DNA of 64,000 nt from positions 124,001 through 188,000 of the forward strand of contig BQMF02000047.1 of the NCBI GenBank assembly GCA_027922465.2, given 5' to 3'. A program made the position numbers and the translations under genes. The DNA is from Turritopsis dohrnii. Taxonomy: Eukaryota; Cnidaria; Hydrozoa; Anthoathecata; Oceaniidae. Below, piece after piece: positions 10,800 through 23,295 of the stretch; within the stretch, counting starts at the first letter, position 1; each line of letters begins with the position of its first letter. The notes below the pieces were generated by a model that had not been told where the DNA came from, did no database searches, and worked only from the letters and a program-made list of their open reading frames with translations.

Positions 10800-12319
10800 A
10801 CCAGGCTTAATTTAATTTAACATCCAGACATTAAAGACACTCTCATCCTCAGACATCCAGACAAGTTGTATTTCTAATCAGTTTCTTTTGGCCACTTGCT
10901 TACCAACCACCACTCACCCCTTTTCTTCTTTATAAATGGAGGAGCAGGCTGTTGGCCGGCATCCGTATATCAAAAAAGGCAAGAAGCCCTGGGGACGAGG
11001 TTGCTATAAGAGCTGATTAATGAAATATGAAAATATGGTGCAATGTTTTCCGGACTGGGATCAGATCTGTTCATATCAAAATCCATTGCCATACAATGAA
11101 GAAGAAAGCCGAATTTCGCTTGAACACGTAGCAGCATATATGAATCATTTGACAGAAACAGTTAATATTTATAAGAGTTCTTTGTTGGCTCTCCTATTTG
11201 GCTGATCCTTTTGTATTTAGGCCAAAGCAAAAATTGCAAATAGTGAAGCCTTAATTTTAGAATTTGGTTACTTTATGTAGTCTTCCTCCAAAGTTTTTGG
11301 CTTAAATTGACCAGTCTTTATTTAGCCAACAGCCAAAATTCATGATAAGCTATAGAAAACACAGCCTTTGCCGAATGATTGATTGTAAATTGCGAATTTT
11401 CACTACTTTATGGTTTTCTGATCTGATCGGCGGATCGAGCTAAACCAGAATGGAAATTTTTCAACTGAAACTTCCGCCTATCATTTGGCTTGCAAAAATT
11501 TTTAAGAATTCTGATTGGTTGTTTTGGAAGCTTGGAAAAAGTTCGAAGTTCAAAAGGTTCATTCCAACTTTCGATTTTTACACCAGGAGCCAGTGACAGA
11601 CTTTTTCACCCCATTTTCATTAAAAGGTTTGATCCCTTGAAACTATTCATTGGGTTGCTAAAATTGATTTTGGAAAGATCAGCTGGTCCATCTCCGGTCC
11701 TTTTGGAGTGCACAGGGGTGTACCAATACCCCGATTTGGGACCTTAAATTCACTTATAAGTATAAGTATCAGAGTTGAAGCTTTGTATGGAAGTATATGT
11801 ATATCTGAAGTATCCAAAAATGATAAAACTGAGCAAAGGTTCTAACAGGAGATCAGCCGCCAACAGTATACCCTAAATTAGGACTTGAAACCGCCCCATA
11901 ATCATCAAAGCTGAAATTTTGCAAAATGATAGGTATAAAGCTAATTGTGGGTATATGGTAAGTTGTTTGCATGATACTCTCATTGTGTTTTTGTATTAAT
12001 ATATTGTGCTAGAATTTGTATCAATAGAATTTGCAATTCGTTCTAATATACAGTTGGTTGTTACTTATGAAATGCTGGTAGGTTACTGTTATATAATTTC
12101 TTTGTTTATTTTTAGCAAATGGAAATAGTTAAAATTAGAAAGTAACATGTGAAGTATAGAAGTGATCACTATGTATTACAAGATTGTCAAAATGTGAACT
12201 TTACAGAGAAAGCCGAAAATGACTCAGACTCCTACATCGTTACATCAAGCACATGTGTTAGATGTTGTTGATTGAATGCACTTTTAATCCTATTTTTTTT
12301 TTTTCGGCGTATATGGTCA
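10800..12319. other. No gene recognised
   Basis: Short frames such as 11020-11205 and 11490-11747 show no recognisable domains or splice context. I see no transposon termini here. Confidence 0.5.
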
Positions 12320-12334
12320 ACGGGAAACATTGGA
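12320..12334. repeat. 15-bp direct repeat, left target-site duplication
   Basis: ACGGGAAACATTGGA occurs here and again at 15769-15783, bracketing the non-LTR element. The length suits a LINE target-site duplication. Confidence 0.75.
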
Positions 12335-15300
12335 TGTATGTGGTTAAAGTTTTTTTACGAGGAGAGATGATTGATGCTGTTAGACTTCCTTAGTATTAAC
12401 TATTAACGCATGCGCGGTCTCAAAAATTTAAGGTTTTTGTCGCTGTTTATTATTTGTTGCTGTTCTGGTCGAAGTGTTGAATTTACTCCGCCATTCTGTT
12501 TTTTTGTTGTTTTTTTTATCCTCTTGTTACACACTTGTTCACCAACAACGCTGGTTGCCATAGCTACGTGTTTTCTACAAAATATTTTGTGATGGAAGTT
12601 TCTGTAATTTGTGATAATTGCGGTCGTAAATGTAAGTCCGTTGGTGCTTTGAAAAAGCACCTCAGTGCCTGTTTACGAAACTTAGCGACAATAAAAAGAA
12701 CAAATAGCGTAGATGTTCCTGCTGATGACTTTGTTCCATCTATTTCCAAAGAAACAATAATCGATGCTTTTGAACTCGTAATAGAGCGCGATAAAGACAA
12801 CATACCAAATCTACCAACGTACGTTGATTGTAAACCAATAACACCGGAGACGATCATACACGGGATTTCAGGGGATGTTTTTGTTAAGGAGATATCGAAA
12901 GCGTACGACGAAATTGTCTTCTGGAGGAAAAACCTGTTTATGATTCCTGGAGGCAAAGCGGGAAAGGCGTTTATACGAGAACTTTCCTTCTGGTTAGACC
13001 AGTTTAACAGGGAAACGAAACTATACCCAATAGCCATTAAAACTTTCATGGTGCTTCCCAGTTTGCTACTTCAGAAGCCTTCAAGACAGAGCAAGGCCAA
13101 AGAACACAGCTTAAAACTTGACCAACGAATCGAGAAGTGGAAATCAGGCGAGATTGCTTCACTCATTCAAGAAGGCCGAACAATTCAAAAACGTTTTACA
13201 TACAGGAAAGCAAAGAAGTCAAGAAGACATTTCACGTATCTTCGCTAATCTTATGATGGAGGGTAAAGTGAGTGCTGCCCTCAAATTCCTATCCAACAAC
13301 AGTAACTCAGGCGTACTCCCAGCAAATGATGATACAGTACGTGAATTGCAGTCAAAACATCCACCCCCGGCTGACATTAAGAAGGACACACTACTCCATG
13401 GACCAATTAATTTAGTTGATCCTTCATACTTCGATGCAATTAACGAAGGTCTGGTAAGGGATTCAGCAAGATTGACGAAAGGGGCTGCCGGCCCTTCAAA
13501 GCTAGATTCGGATCAATACAGAACTATGCTTGCTAGTAATAAATTTAAAGTAGAAGGGAAGGAACTTCGTGAACAAATTGCGATCCTAGCACGAAAACTA
13601 GCAGCGACCATCGTCGATCCTAATACCATTGACGCATTGGTAAATTGTAATCTAATTCCCCTGAATAAAAATCCAGATATACGCCCGATCGGTGTCGGTG
13701 AAGTACTACGGTGAATCGTTGGTAAAGCAATAGGTTGGACACTAAAAAATGACATCCAAGAGGCAGCAGGACCTCTCCAAGTAGCAACTGGGCTTGAGAG
13801 TGGTGCTGAAGCCGCAATCCACGCCATGAGGGAAATCTTTGAAGATGACAACTGTCAGGCAGTAATTCTAGTTGATGCATCTAATGCTTTCAATTCGCTC
13901 AATCGAAAAGTCGCTCTCCACAACATTCAATACGTGTGTCCACAGTTTAATTAACACCTAAAGAAAGCCGGCCAGACTCTTTATCAACAACAAAAGAGAA
14001 ATACTTTCACAAGAAGGCACCACACAGGGCGATAATTTGGCCATGTCGTTTTACGCTCTTAGTACAACAACGATGCAGGGGCAACTGCGATTGACATCGA
14101 CCACCAAACAGGTTTGGTTAGCAGATGATGCAAGCGGAGATGAAACACTTAACGAGCTTAAAAAATGGTGGGACACACTTCGAATCGAAGGCAACAAATG
14201 CGGCTATTATGTCAACGATCCTAAAACCTGGCTACTAGCAAAAACCCAAGAACTGCTTGATAAAGCAAAGCAGGTTTTTGGTCAATCTTCAATTCAATTC
14301 ACCATAGAAGGAAAGCGACACCTTGGCGCCACAATCGGTAGTAACACCTTCAAAGAAAAGTATGTTAAAGAAAAGGTTAGTTCGTGGTGTGATGAAATGA
14401 ACAAGCTGGCCGAGATCGCAGTAACTGAACCCCAGTCCGCTTTTGCAGCCTACACCCACGGTGAAATGCATCGCTTTAATTATTTCATGCGTACAATTGA
14501 GGGCATGGACCAATACCTACATCCCTTAGACAGAGTAATTGACGATCGTTTTATACCAGCCTTACTCGGACACACCATCTCCGAAAGCGAGAGACAGCTG
14601 TTCAAGCTCTCCATTAAGGACGGTGGACTTGGAATGCCTGTGCTGACAGAGAAAGCCAAAATAGATTTCGTTTCATCTAAGTATATTACCGCCCCACTTG
14701 TAACCATCATTGTCGCTCAAGGTAGTACACTGCCGTCAAAGGAGACAATAAAGGAGGTAAAAAGTGTGCGACAACAGGAAGTAAATAAATCTAAAGCTAG
14801 AGAACGTGAGATAGTCGACAATAATCTATCGGCAGACAAAAAACGGGCATTAGATCAAACCCGTGAAAAAGGCGCTTCTAGTTGGTTAACCGTGCTTCCC
14901 TTAAAAGATCATGGATTTAATCTTAACAAGGACGAATTTCGAGATGCAGTTGCACTCCGCTACAACGACAAAATCACGAATTTGCCTTCTAAATTTGCTT
15001 GTGGCGAAGTCTTTAACACCAACCACGCCACGAATTGTAAAAAAGGTGGTTTTGTTACCATCAGACACAACAACGTGCGCGACTTCGAAGCCAACTTACT
15101 AAAACTTGTTTGCAACGATGTTGAGACTTGATATTAGAGCACGGGGGTTTTGGCGTCCTGGTCAGTCAGCTTTTTTCGATGCTCGACTGACAAATACGAA
15201 CGCTGCTTCTCAAGTGACAACTCCCGTTGAAACGATCTACAAGAAACACGAGAATGAGAAAAAGCGAAAATACAATGACAGGGTGATCAACAACGAACAC

Positions 15301-15768
15301 GGGACTCTGACCCCACTTATCTACACAATTAATGGAGGAATGAGTCCAGAAACAACCGTATTCCATAAACACCTTGCTCAAAAGATTGCTGCTAAGGACA
15401 GGTCAAAGTTATGATCGTATAATGACATGGATCAGGTGCAAACTGTCATTATGCGATCTGCTTTGCTCTGCCTTAGGGGCAGTCGTACAGTGCAGGTAAA
15501 TGCGGACACTGCTGAGGACTTTTCTCTTGCCTGTGATGAGGCTAAGCTGTGAGAATAATGTTAGCTTTTGAAATAAATTTTAAATTTTATAATTTATAAC
15601 CTTAATATACATATGTATATATAATTTAATTCTTTTAGGTTTTTTGTTTTGTTTTTTTGGTTTTTTTTTGTTTTTTTTGTTTTTTTAATAATTTGGTAAT
15701 ATAATGGACTTTTTTTTTTTTAACGATTATTTTTTATTTTTATTTTTTGATTGTATATATAGTTATGC
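12335..15768 (+). mobile_element. Non-LTR retrotransposon, full-length-like but decayed
   Basis: A 3.43-kb plus-strand element bracketed by identical 15-bp direct repeats. It encodes an N-terminal zinc-finger region, a reverse transcriptase, and a C-terminal zinc knuckle and endonuclease-like segment, described in the pseudogene entry. Its 3' end is a T/G-rich run (about 15638-15740) followed by a short AT-rich tail, not a poly(A). The 15-bp flanking repeat implies one insertion event with little loss at either end. Confidence 0.75.
12592..15540 (+). pseudogene. Decayed RT ORF: zinc finger, RT, CCHC-type knuckle, endonuclease-like domain
   Basis: ATG at 12592 opens a frame with a Cys/His finger (CDNCGRKC followed by HLSAC). 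The frame shifts around 13200. From 13258 the RT-type ORF runs to a TGA at 13712-13714, with RPIGVGEVLR just before the stop. The frame then continues with VDASNAFNSLNR (about 13870-13910), shifts again, and resumes in 14037-15131 with the RT active-site segment VWLADDAS. A Cys/His knuckle (CGEVFNTNHATNC) lies near 15000-15040. At about 15120 there is a deletion plus frameshift, after which LDIRARGFW and SAFFDARLTN look like the core of a PD-(D/E)xK-type endonuclease, as in R2-like LINEs. The C-terminal remainder runs to about 15550. I recognise the family as widespread in invertebrates but give no clade name. Confidence 0.7.
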
Positions 15769-15783
15769 ACGGGAAACATTGGA
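15769..15783. repeat. 15-bp direct repeat, right target-site duplication
   Basis: Identical to 12320-12334; see the left copy. Confidence 0.75.
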
Positions 15784-16902
15784 ACGGCGGAAAGGACAAG
15801 ATGCAACACTAAAACTTTTCATACCACGTGACTAAAGAACGTTTAAACGCATGCTCAAATATATTTCCATTGCGATGATATATCCAATCCATCCCTTTCT
15901 CCGAGCAAAAAATGTACAAAAGTGGAATTCCCTCGTGATTTCCATATTCGCGTATTAAGTGTCAAACTATATTGAGTAAGGCATTCCTTCACCAGAATTC
16001 CGAAGTTACGTTAGCCGAAATGAAGGAAAGTAAAGAAAACTTCATGATGACAGAAATGTTCGTTTGGTAGTGAGATTTCCATTTTATAGTTCGATGTTAC
16101 TACGGTGCTGCTGTTTGTTATGACAGTTCAATTGCTTGCTACTTGCCCTAAATCCTAGTAACAGAGTTCCTTGTTCTTGCTAGAAGTTTTCACAATTTCC
16201 CATTTCACTCCCAATGAGGGAGAGGAGGAGGAGAGACGATAACTTTCGTTTTTACTATAAGCTTCTTATTTTTTTCAGTCACCTTATGTTGTACTGTGCT
16301 TACTTTGTCAATATAGCATTTTATTTAAATGATAATAAAACTTTCCAGAGAAAGGTTAGCTTTTAAGAGAGGTTGTTGAAAGTTTCCATACCGCAAAAAC
16401 CAGATCATCCAGAAACTGGAAATTTTTGTTTAATTTATTCATATGTTCCATAATTTATGCAATTACGTCACAAATTGGCTATATAATTCATTTGCATCAA
16501 TTATTTTTCCTAACCGTTATCGAAAAGAAAAGGGTAGAAAATCTGAAACCCAAATTCAAATTTCTTACGGTTTATGTATTTTAACTAATCATTCAAATTA
16601 TAATATACTTTTGCAATTGCAGTGCAAAGTTAGTGGATCGAGGGGGAATTGAACCCACAAAATATTTGTGGATTTCTTAAAATATATGATTCTGGAATAA
16701 TTTTCATAAAAAGCAACTTTACTTTTCAATTTCTTCTTTCCCACACCTCCTCAAACAATATACACACGCACACACCACATGCAAGGAATTGAGAAAATCA
16801 TGGAGAAATCTACGGTGCGAAATCATAATCATAATTAGATCTCAGTCCCCTTTTCAAACCCGTATTATCACAAAAGGTTTGCTGCCAAAAAAGATGCTTA
16901 TA
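15784..16902. other. No gene recognised
   Basis: I find no supported gene or transposon terminus. A GGAGGAGGAG-type patch lies near 16220-16235. A segment near 16616-16645 resembles one at 54508-54535 (both contain GCAAAGTTA followed by GGATCGA), which hints at a shared old repeat. Confidence 0.5.
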
Positions 16903-17952
16903 TATCAGGCTGTCAAGTGCATCATTTTTTTCATTTTTTTCGTTTTTTTTGAAGAGCTTTCATTTTTTTTTCATTTTTTCTATGGTTTTGTCATTTTATT
17001 CATTTTTTTGCCCAAATTGTCAGTTTATGTTCAGTTGCTATCAGAAAACTTGTATCAGTTACCTTTATATCGTTTAGAGTAAGAAGCAAGAGGTAAGAAA
17101 GTGTTCCTTCATCTGTGTGGAGTTTAACTTCAGTTGTTTATCTAGTTAAAACTAAAAAATAATTCTATTTTGTAGTTAGTAAGATTAAGATTGAAATAGT
17201 TAGATTAAGGTGGTGAAGTGGTGTGATAGCTGGCTTGAAAGAGAAGATGAGAATGGAGTTAAGCTGAAGTTTTGGTGCATGAGAAAGAATGATTAGTATG
17301 CACAGTGTTATGTTATACTGAGTTAAAATTTTCGAGTCAAGTCTTCCAGGCATTTAAGCAGCACTCAGAGAAGCCCAAGCATAAATCAATATCTGATATT
17401 CGATTTGGTAATAACGTTAGGCGATTTGCTGTCTCTGGCACCACATCTATCACTTCAAGTGGAACAAAGAAACTGGAAGCTGTATCAAAACATAGATCTG
17501 AACAGGAAAGGATCCAAACTGAAATAGGATCCAAAAGAAAGTGTGCTTTTGACAAACTCATGAAGTCTTATAAAAAGAAGTAGAGCTATACTTTAAAAGA
17601 TTTAGGGAAAAAGTTAATTGTTGAGAAAGTGTTCAGTTGCTAGAATATTTAGTTCCTTTCCTTACTACATGAATAACAATTACTTTATCAAGGAGTGCCC
17701 TTCCGATTTTTCAGATTTACCCGGTTTCATTGTGTTTTCATCTATTTCATCTTCAAGCTATAGTTCATTTTTTTATTTTTTTCACATAGAATTGTACTAA
17801 TATGTTACGTTGTGAAGATATTGAAATAATCTAACAAAATGTCATTTTTTGCCATTTTATTCTTTAAAATTTTCATTTTTTGTCATTTTTTTTCAAATTT
17901 TTTATCATTTTTTTGTCATTTTTTATGACATACATGACTTGACAGCCTGATA
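16903..17952. mobile_element. TIR element with TCATTTTTT arrays at both ends
   Basis: The ends TATCAGGCTGTCAAGT (left) and ACTTGACAGCCTGATA (right) are inverted and lie in a TATA context, so a TA duplication is likely. Just inside both ends the motif TCATTTTTT or GTCATTTTT is repeated many times (about 16920-17000 and 17836-17930). The interior has a 92-codon ATG-less or weak frame (17305-17583), lysine/serine-rich and ending in KLMKSYKKK, which I cannot assign. It is probably non-autonomous. Confidence 0.7.
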
Positions 17953-17954
17953 TA

Positions 17955-20900
17955 TCTATTTCATACGGTTTATTTCAAACATCAGCACATTCATTTCATT
18001 CTTTGTTTTCATTTGATTATTAATACTATTTTATATACAGTATTGTGAAACTATCGATGATTTATAAAAAACTGTGGAAAAATAATTGTAAAATTATTAG
18101 GTTAAGAATGATTTTTCTTCATGGGATCCCTTTTTTTCAACTTTAAACAAACTGGCGAAATTTTATGCAAAATTATCTGACATACAAAATTGTTAGTACA
18201 TACAAGTGCCAAAGAGTTTTCCAGAAAAGCCATCATCATCAACTTGTTTCTTATGTTTTATTTCCGTTGAAAGACAAGTTAGTTTCAAGTCATCACCAAA
18301 AGTTTTATCAATAACTATGTTTCAGTCAGACCTAGTCAAACTTGTGTTTCAAGTTTCCAGCTATAAATAAATTGTCCAGAACAAATTACTTGTGTTTTCT
18401 CTATAAAATGTAGAGATACGGATGAAGTGTCGTAAGTTCATTGTAGTATTAAAGGCACAAAAGATCGGGAGCACAAAAAGTCACAAGCAAATTCTCACGA
18501 CTTCCGCGACATTTTGTGTACGCAACTTTTGCTTTTTTAGGATTCACGACTTGATGTGCTGGCAACTTTTAAATATTTTCACAAAAAATATTTTGCGAAT
18601 TTGCAATTTTTAATTTTACGACCATTATTGAAACTGATGCTAATGTATTGCTAGAAAAGCAGTACTCTGAAGATGTAGAAATTGCTTGTTTTCTTCTTTC
18701 TTCATTTTCTGAAGAACTAAGCCGAAAGGGAAAAAATCCCTAGAGCTTTTCCCTGGAGCTATGTTTCTATGCGGTTGCTATGCTAGATCGTCATCATTCG
18801 GATGTATTCAAATAGGAGAGTAAATATTATCTAGGTAATTCCTTATGTTAAACCACAATTAATTTAGCGACAGATTCTGGTCGAGTGGTCTTAACTGTTA
18901 TAGCAGCCAAGAATTTAAGAGTGACGTATTAGAGTCTATTTACACAACATTTTTATTGTTTTCATTTTGTGCCGCAACACACTTTACGATGTCTGAGCCT
19001 CTACAAAATGACATCTGTTTTTTCTTTTCCATAAATATATCTTTCGTGTGCTGTTTCCTTTTATGTTTTTTCAAGCATCATTGTTGAAATAAAAATGACG
19101 AAGAGAGGATAATTAAGTGTTAAAGTTTTTAAGTCAAGGAGTGCTGATAATGGAGTTGTTATATATTTCCCCATAGGGCAAATATGTTAAAACCGGCATT
19201 TTCCTTTCTCCTTCTTCTTCGTTCACTTTTATAGCCCTGGTTCAGTATTGAACCAAATCGCCTAGCCAAAGTAGATAAGAATACAAGCTAGTGTACAGTG
19301 AAGTAGTAGGCCATTTTTTTCAGTCAGTGCAGATGGGTAGTGGAAGATTTTTGCTTTTTCTGCGAGCTTTTAAAATGATTTAATCAATGAAATGTTAAAT
19401 GATGGAAATAAATCGTTTTAGTTCAGTGTTTTGAATGAAGGTGTAAAAAACCAGAAAAAATTGATATTGATGCGATATTTTGTTTCTGTTGATAACAATG
19501 TTATGATGATTTGTAATTAAATGTTTGGAACAACAAACCATTGAAGTTGTGATTTCAGTGCTAAGGTGAAAATTCATTATCAATAGCCTGGCTGAAGATT
19601 TATTTAGTATGATCCTGGATATAATGTAGTCCAACTGAACTGATGAAAGCAGTGAGATACATCCATAAAACCCTTTTCATGTGGAGAACCAACCAGTTCA
19701 ACCAGTTATGTTAATTCAAAGTGTACATACGAAAACAGCAAGTAAAAACGTGGTGTTGTATATGCAATAGGAAGTTCAGAAAACCAATTATGTATAATTG
19801 TTTTAGACACATTATATAATAGAACTTGAAAGAATCTGGTCGAGTGTGCTTCCCTGGATAGTTATTTAATCCAACAACAGAAATATAGTTTACTATGAAT
19901 GAAGCCTCTGGTGACGTTTTGATATATATACTGTATGTATATCATATTTTATTTTGCAAAATTTAATATATATATATACTGTCAATTTTTGAGCGTAAAT
20001 CACAAAACACAATGACAATCCAACATGGAAGTCTGTAAATTAAATCAAGCCAGAACACAAACTTCTACTTTCAGCTATGTAGTGATTTGGTTATGGATGT
20101 ATATTTTCACTACCAAAATCTGTTTTATGTTTTCGTTTAGGATTTACGAAGGTCATTTTTATCACCTAAACAATGAGTGTGCACATATTTTTTTGAACAG
20201 AGATGTTTATTCTGAATACTTGAATTTGGTTTTATAAATTGTCACTTTAAGCCCATCTCTTTTTTGAAAATAACTCTTCTGTCCTAATTTGAAATGCTAC
20301 ACATAATTATTTGTTAGTAGAGATTTTGATTGCTTATAAGTTATTTGCTTAACCCCCAAAGTATTATACCCTAGGTATTAAAATTAGGTTTAACAATTTT
20401 CTTTTCTTCTTTTGTACAGTAAACCTGTATACAAATTTGATTGTATGTTGTAAGATAGTTTTATCTGAGTTACAAAAAGCAAGTGTTCTGTTGAATTACA
20501 TTGTTTACCATGATTTTTTTTGTATAAAGGATAGCTCAAGCTTGTCAATAAACAATAAAGATCATACATTCATTATGATGAAATTCTTTTACACATTGAT
20601 GAAATGTGCAGAAGTATTAGTCGCGTTTAGGTCTTATAACTTTTCCATGTAGTAACTTCTCACAAACCTTATCATTTGACCATGAACATCTTCATTTCAT
20701 AATAAGTTCAAAATACGTTTTTTGTAGTATTAAATTCAATTCCACCCTGATTAGTAAGGACAACATTTTTATCTGAGTATCAGGTTGACGGTAGTTATAC
20801 TGTAATTATTTAATCATACATTTTTCTCATGGTTACCAATGTACACACAATAGTTGACAAAAATTTAGCAACTTTGGGGAAATATATAGTCGCATTATTG

Positions 20901-21112
20901 CGAATCTTGTTCCTCCTATTAAAGTAAGCAGTAGTTAGAAAATGTTGAGTGATATAAATCTTTGTTTTTAATGGTTAGCGGCATAGTCTATGCACATACT
21001 ATAATGTACACAAGAGTAAAAACTTTTGTACAATCACCAGACAATATACTGCGTATGTACAGTGATTTGTCGAACCCTGTATGTATCCATAATATTTTAT
21101 TGTGGCATAGAT
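17955..21112. other. Long stretch without a recognised gene
   Basis: About 3.1 kb of AT-rich DNA with TA-rich microsatellite-like patches near 19920-19980. No open frame shows a domain and none has splice support. I see no paired termini. Confidence 0.45.
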
Positions 21113-21251
21113 ACCGTAATGCTTCGGGGCATTTATTAAATTTTTCGAAGTTTTTTGGGGGCGTTTATTCGAGGGAGGCGTTTAAAAGAGGGAGGTGTTC
21201 TTTAAATTTTGGAAAAATGGACAAAAAAGAATCTCTAAAATTCTATGAAAA

Positions 21252-21529
21252 TTATGCAACGTTTGCAACTAAATGATCAATCAAAAAGGAAGGATCTTTT
21301 TGAGCTGTAGTTTTCTTTCTTCTAAGTGAAAAGCCACATCTTCTCATGAACTTTTCACACCAGCCTCTGCTTGCCACAAAAGAATCTTGGACTGCACAAG
21401 ATCTTCATTCTTTTCATTGAACATCTTTTTAGCTTTAAAAATGATCATTTTCCTACTAAAAGGAGCATTTTCATCCGTTGTTGGTAAACACACAAAACCA
21501 GGTCTTCTTTCAACTGCTCGTCGATACAT
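21252..21529 (-). pseudogene. Fragment of pogo-like transposase, CENP-B-type HTH region
   Basis: On the minus strand, two frames together give a segment typical of CENP-B-type helix-turn-helix domains of pogo/Tigger-like transposases. The first part has FKAKKMFNEKNEDL, and after a frameshift near 21350 the second reads CEKFMRRCGFSLRRKKTTAQ and ends at a stop at 21252-21254. The first HTH and the whole DDE catalytic domain are absent. This links the CCGTAA-ended, GC-motif-array elements in the window to pogo-like transposases. Confidence 0.7.
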
Positions 21530-21574
21530 TTTCTCCCGCCTCCTTCTAGTTTATTAAATAATTCCACTTTTTCA

Positions 21575-21601
21575 GGGGGGGGGGGGGGGGGGGGGGGGGG
21601 G
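21575..21601 (+). repeat. Poly(G) run, 27 bases
   Basis: An uninterrupted G run inside the right end of the pogo-like element. It may be a slippage expansion of the GGGGGCG motif. Its exact length is vulnerable to sequencing error. Confidence 0.8.
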
Positions 21602-21687
21602 TCATTCAAGGGGGGCGTTTATTAAATAATTTTACTTTTTCAGGGGGCGTTTAAAAGAAGGGGGCGTTTATTCGAAGCTTTACGGTA

Positions 21688-22433
21688 CTTGGTTATTGTT
21701 TTTTGACTAACTGAAGGTAAATTTCCGGAAGAGAAACATTTGTTTATGATGTTTTTACCCCCATTTCATTTTTTCTAAGATTGAATAAATTATTCATAGT
21801 GCATGTGCTGAAAAGCTAAGCCTAAGGGTCGTTTTCCATTACATTGATAATTTTGAAGAAAGCAATTTTGATTCTTGTTGTTATTAATTTGATTTGTATA
21901 TACGGAAATTTTATTCAAAATCTACAAAACAATTGTTGTCAAAGTAGGATAGGAAGAAAAAAATGAATTTATACTCTATCATGGATGACAGATTGCATCT
22001 TTAGAATAACCATGGAAAAACAATATTCAAACATTCAGTCAGATTATAAGTTATCTAATTGCACAAAAAGTCAATCTAGACACAAAAGTCAATGTTGTCA
22101 CAGTAGCCAGGAAAATATCTTAGGAGAAGAAATTTTGGCGGCAAGAAAAGTTTGTTGAAAGACAATTTGGTGGATGCAAAAAAACTGTAAATTTGGCGGG
22201 AATTTAATTTGGGGGACTATGTAATTATAATGCAAAGAATTTCTATTTATTTAAAAATGATAGCAAAACCTGAACAATACTTCATATTGATAAGTAAATA
22301 AATAAGTAAATTAGTTTCTATTGCAGTTGTCATATTTGTGTTCCCAATCAGAATCATCAACTGACTTCACTATATATCACTTGTACTTCTCGTTGGTAGA
22401 ATAGTAATAGTAATGATACAGCTCGAGCACTTA
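21688..22433. other. No gene recognised
   Basis: AT-rich spacer between two transposons, with no supported feature. Confidence 0.5.
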
Positions 22434-23295
22434 CAGGGTTGCCAGCGGACCTGGAAAACCTGGAAAAGCTGGAAAAGCCTGGAATGTCAGTATGTGACCT
22501 GGGAAATTAGGGAGATTTTTGTGAAAACCTGGAAAATTATTTTTTTGACCTGGAACTTTCCTTTTAAATCAAAATTGGAAAATATTAATATGTCAATAAT
22601 ACAAAAAGATAATACATCATATCTTTCAATTAATTCACTCTAGGTAATTTCATCACCATTACAAGTCTCATATTGTTAATGTGTTAGATCCAGAACGATG
22701 TAGATTTGTTAAGGTTATTATAAGTACCCAAGAGCTTCTCGATTTCTAGGATGAATGTTTGTTTTGAGAGTGATCTTGTATACTTTTCCTTCTATTTCTT
22801 GTGTTTTGTTAACCCTTTATTGGCCAAGGCTTTGTAAAGAAATTCGCAATCATTGGACAGACACTTCTAGCTAAAAAGTTTCAATTACATAATATTTAAA
22901 CACATTTTGCCTTTTTCCATGTTTGTTTGCGTTTACATTGATAAGTTTTATTTTTTTCAATTGGTTACTCTTGTTATTGTAAGTGTTGTAGTTTTTAATC
23001 CTATTGGTTTATGTTTATATATTTATAGTATAAAGGCAAAGATCTAATAAATAAATAAAAAATAATAAGAGAATTTACCTCATTCGTACAAATAACAGCT
23101 TTAAGAGAAAATTCATTTTAATGAAGAGAAATAAAGTGCTTGAGAGAGGGTATAGTAGGATTGTCCATTGTTTATATTATCAAGTTTTAAAATGTATCAA
23201 TATGACCTGGAAACAATGCCTAAAAACCTGGAAAAAGGGGAAAAATTGATCTGGAAAACCTGGATTTAGGTGATAAAATCTTACTGGCACCCCTG
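22434..23295. mobile_element. hAT-like non-autonomous element with CCTGGAAA motifs
   Basis: The ends CAGGGTTGCCA and TGGCACCCCTG are near-inverted and hAT-like. Directly inside both ends the motif CCTGGAAAA recurs (22450-22515 and 23208-23265). ACTTA precedes the left end (22429-22433) and follows the right end (23296-23300), a perfect 5-bp direct repeat; classical hAT duplications are 8 bp. No transposase is present; the frame at 22413-22643 is made of the repeats themselves. Confidence 0.75.

Larger units (their letters stand above)
21114..21685. mobile_element. Pogo-like TIR element with GGGGGCGTTTA arrays
   Basis: The left end CCGTAATGCTTCG and right end CGAAGCTTTACGG form imperfect TIRs flanked by TA on both sides (21112-21113 and 21686-21687). 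GGGGGCGTTTATT-type motifs occur at 21163-21180, 21605-21625 and 21640-21676. The interior keeps a transposase DNA-binding fragment on the minus strand. A 27-base G run (21575-21601) lies within the right motif cluster. Confidence 0.8.

Noticed and set aside
16616..16650. Possible tRNA-like box B (GAATTGAACCC)
   Set aside because: No matching A box or cloverleaf could be drawn; it appears to be part of an old dispersed repeat.
22413..22643. 76-codon frame with repeated Trp-Lys
   Set aside because: It is a translation of the CCTGGAAA repeat array of the hAT-like element.
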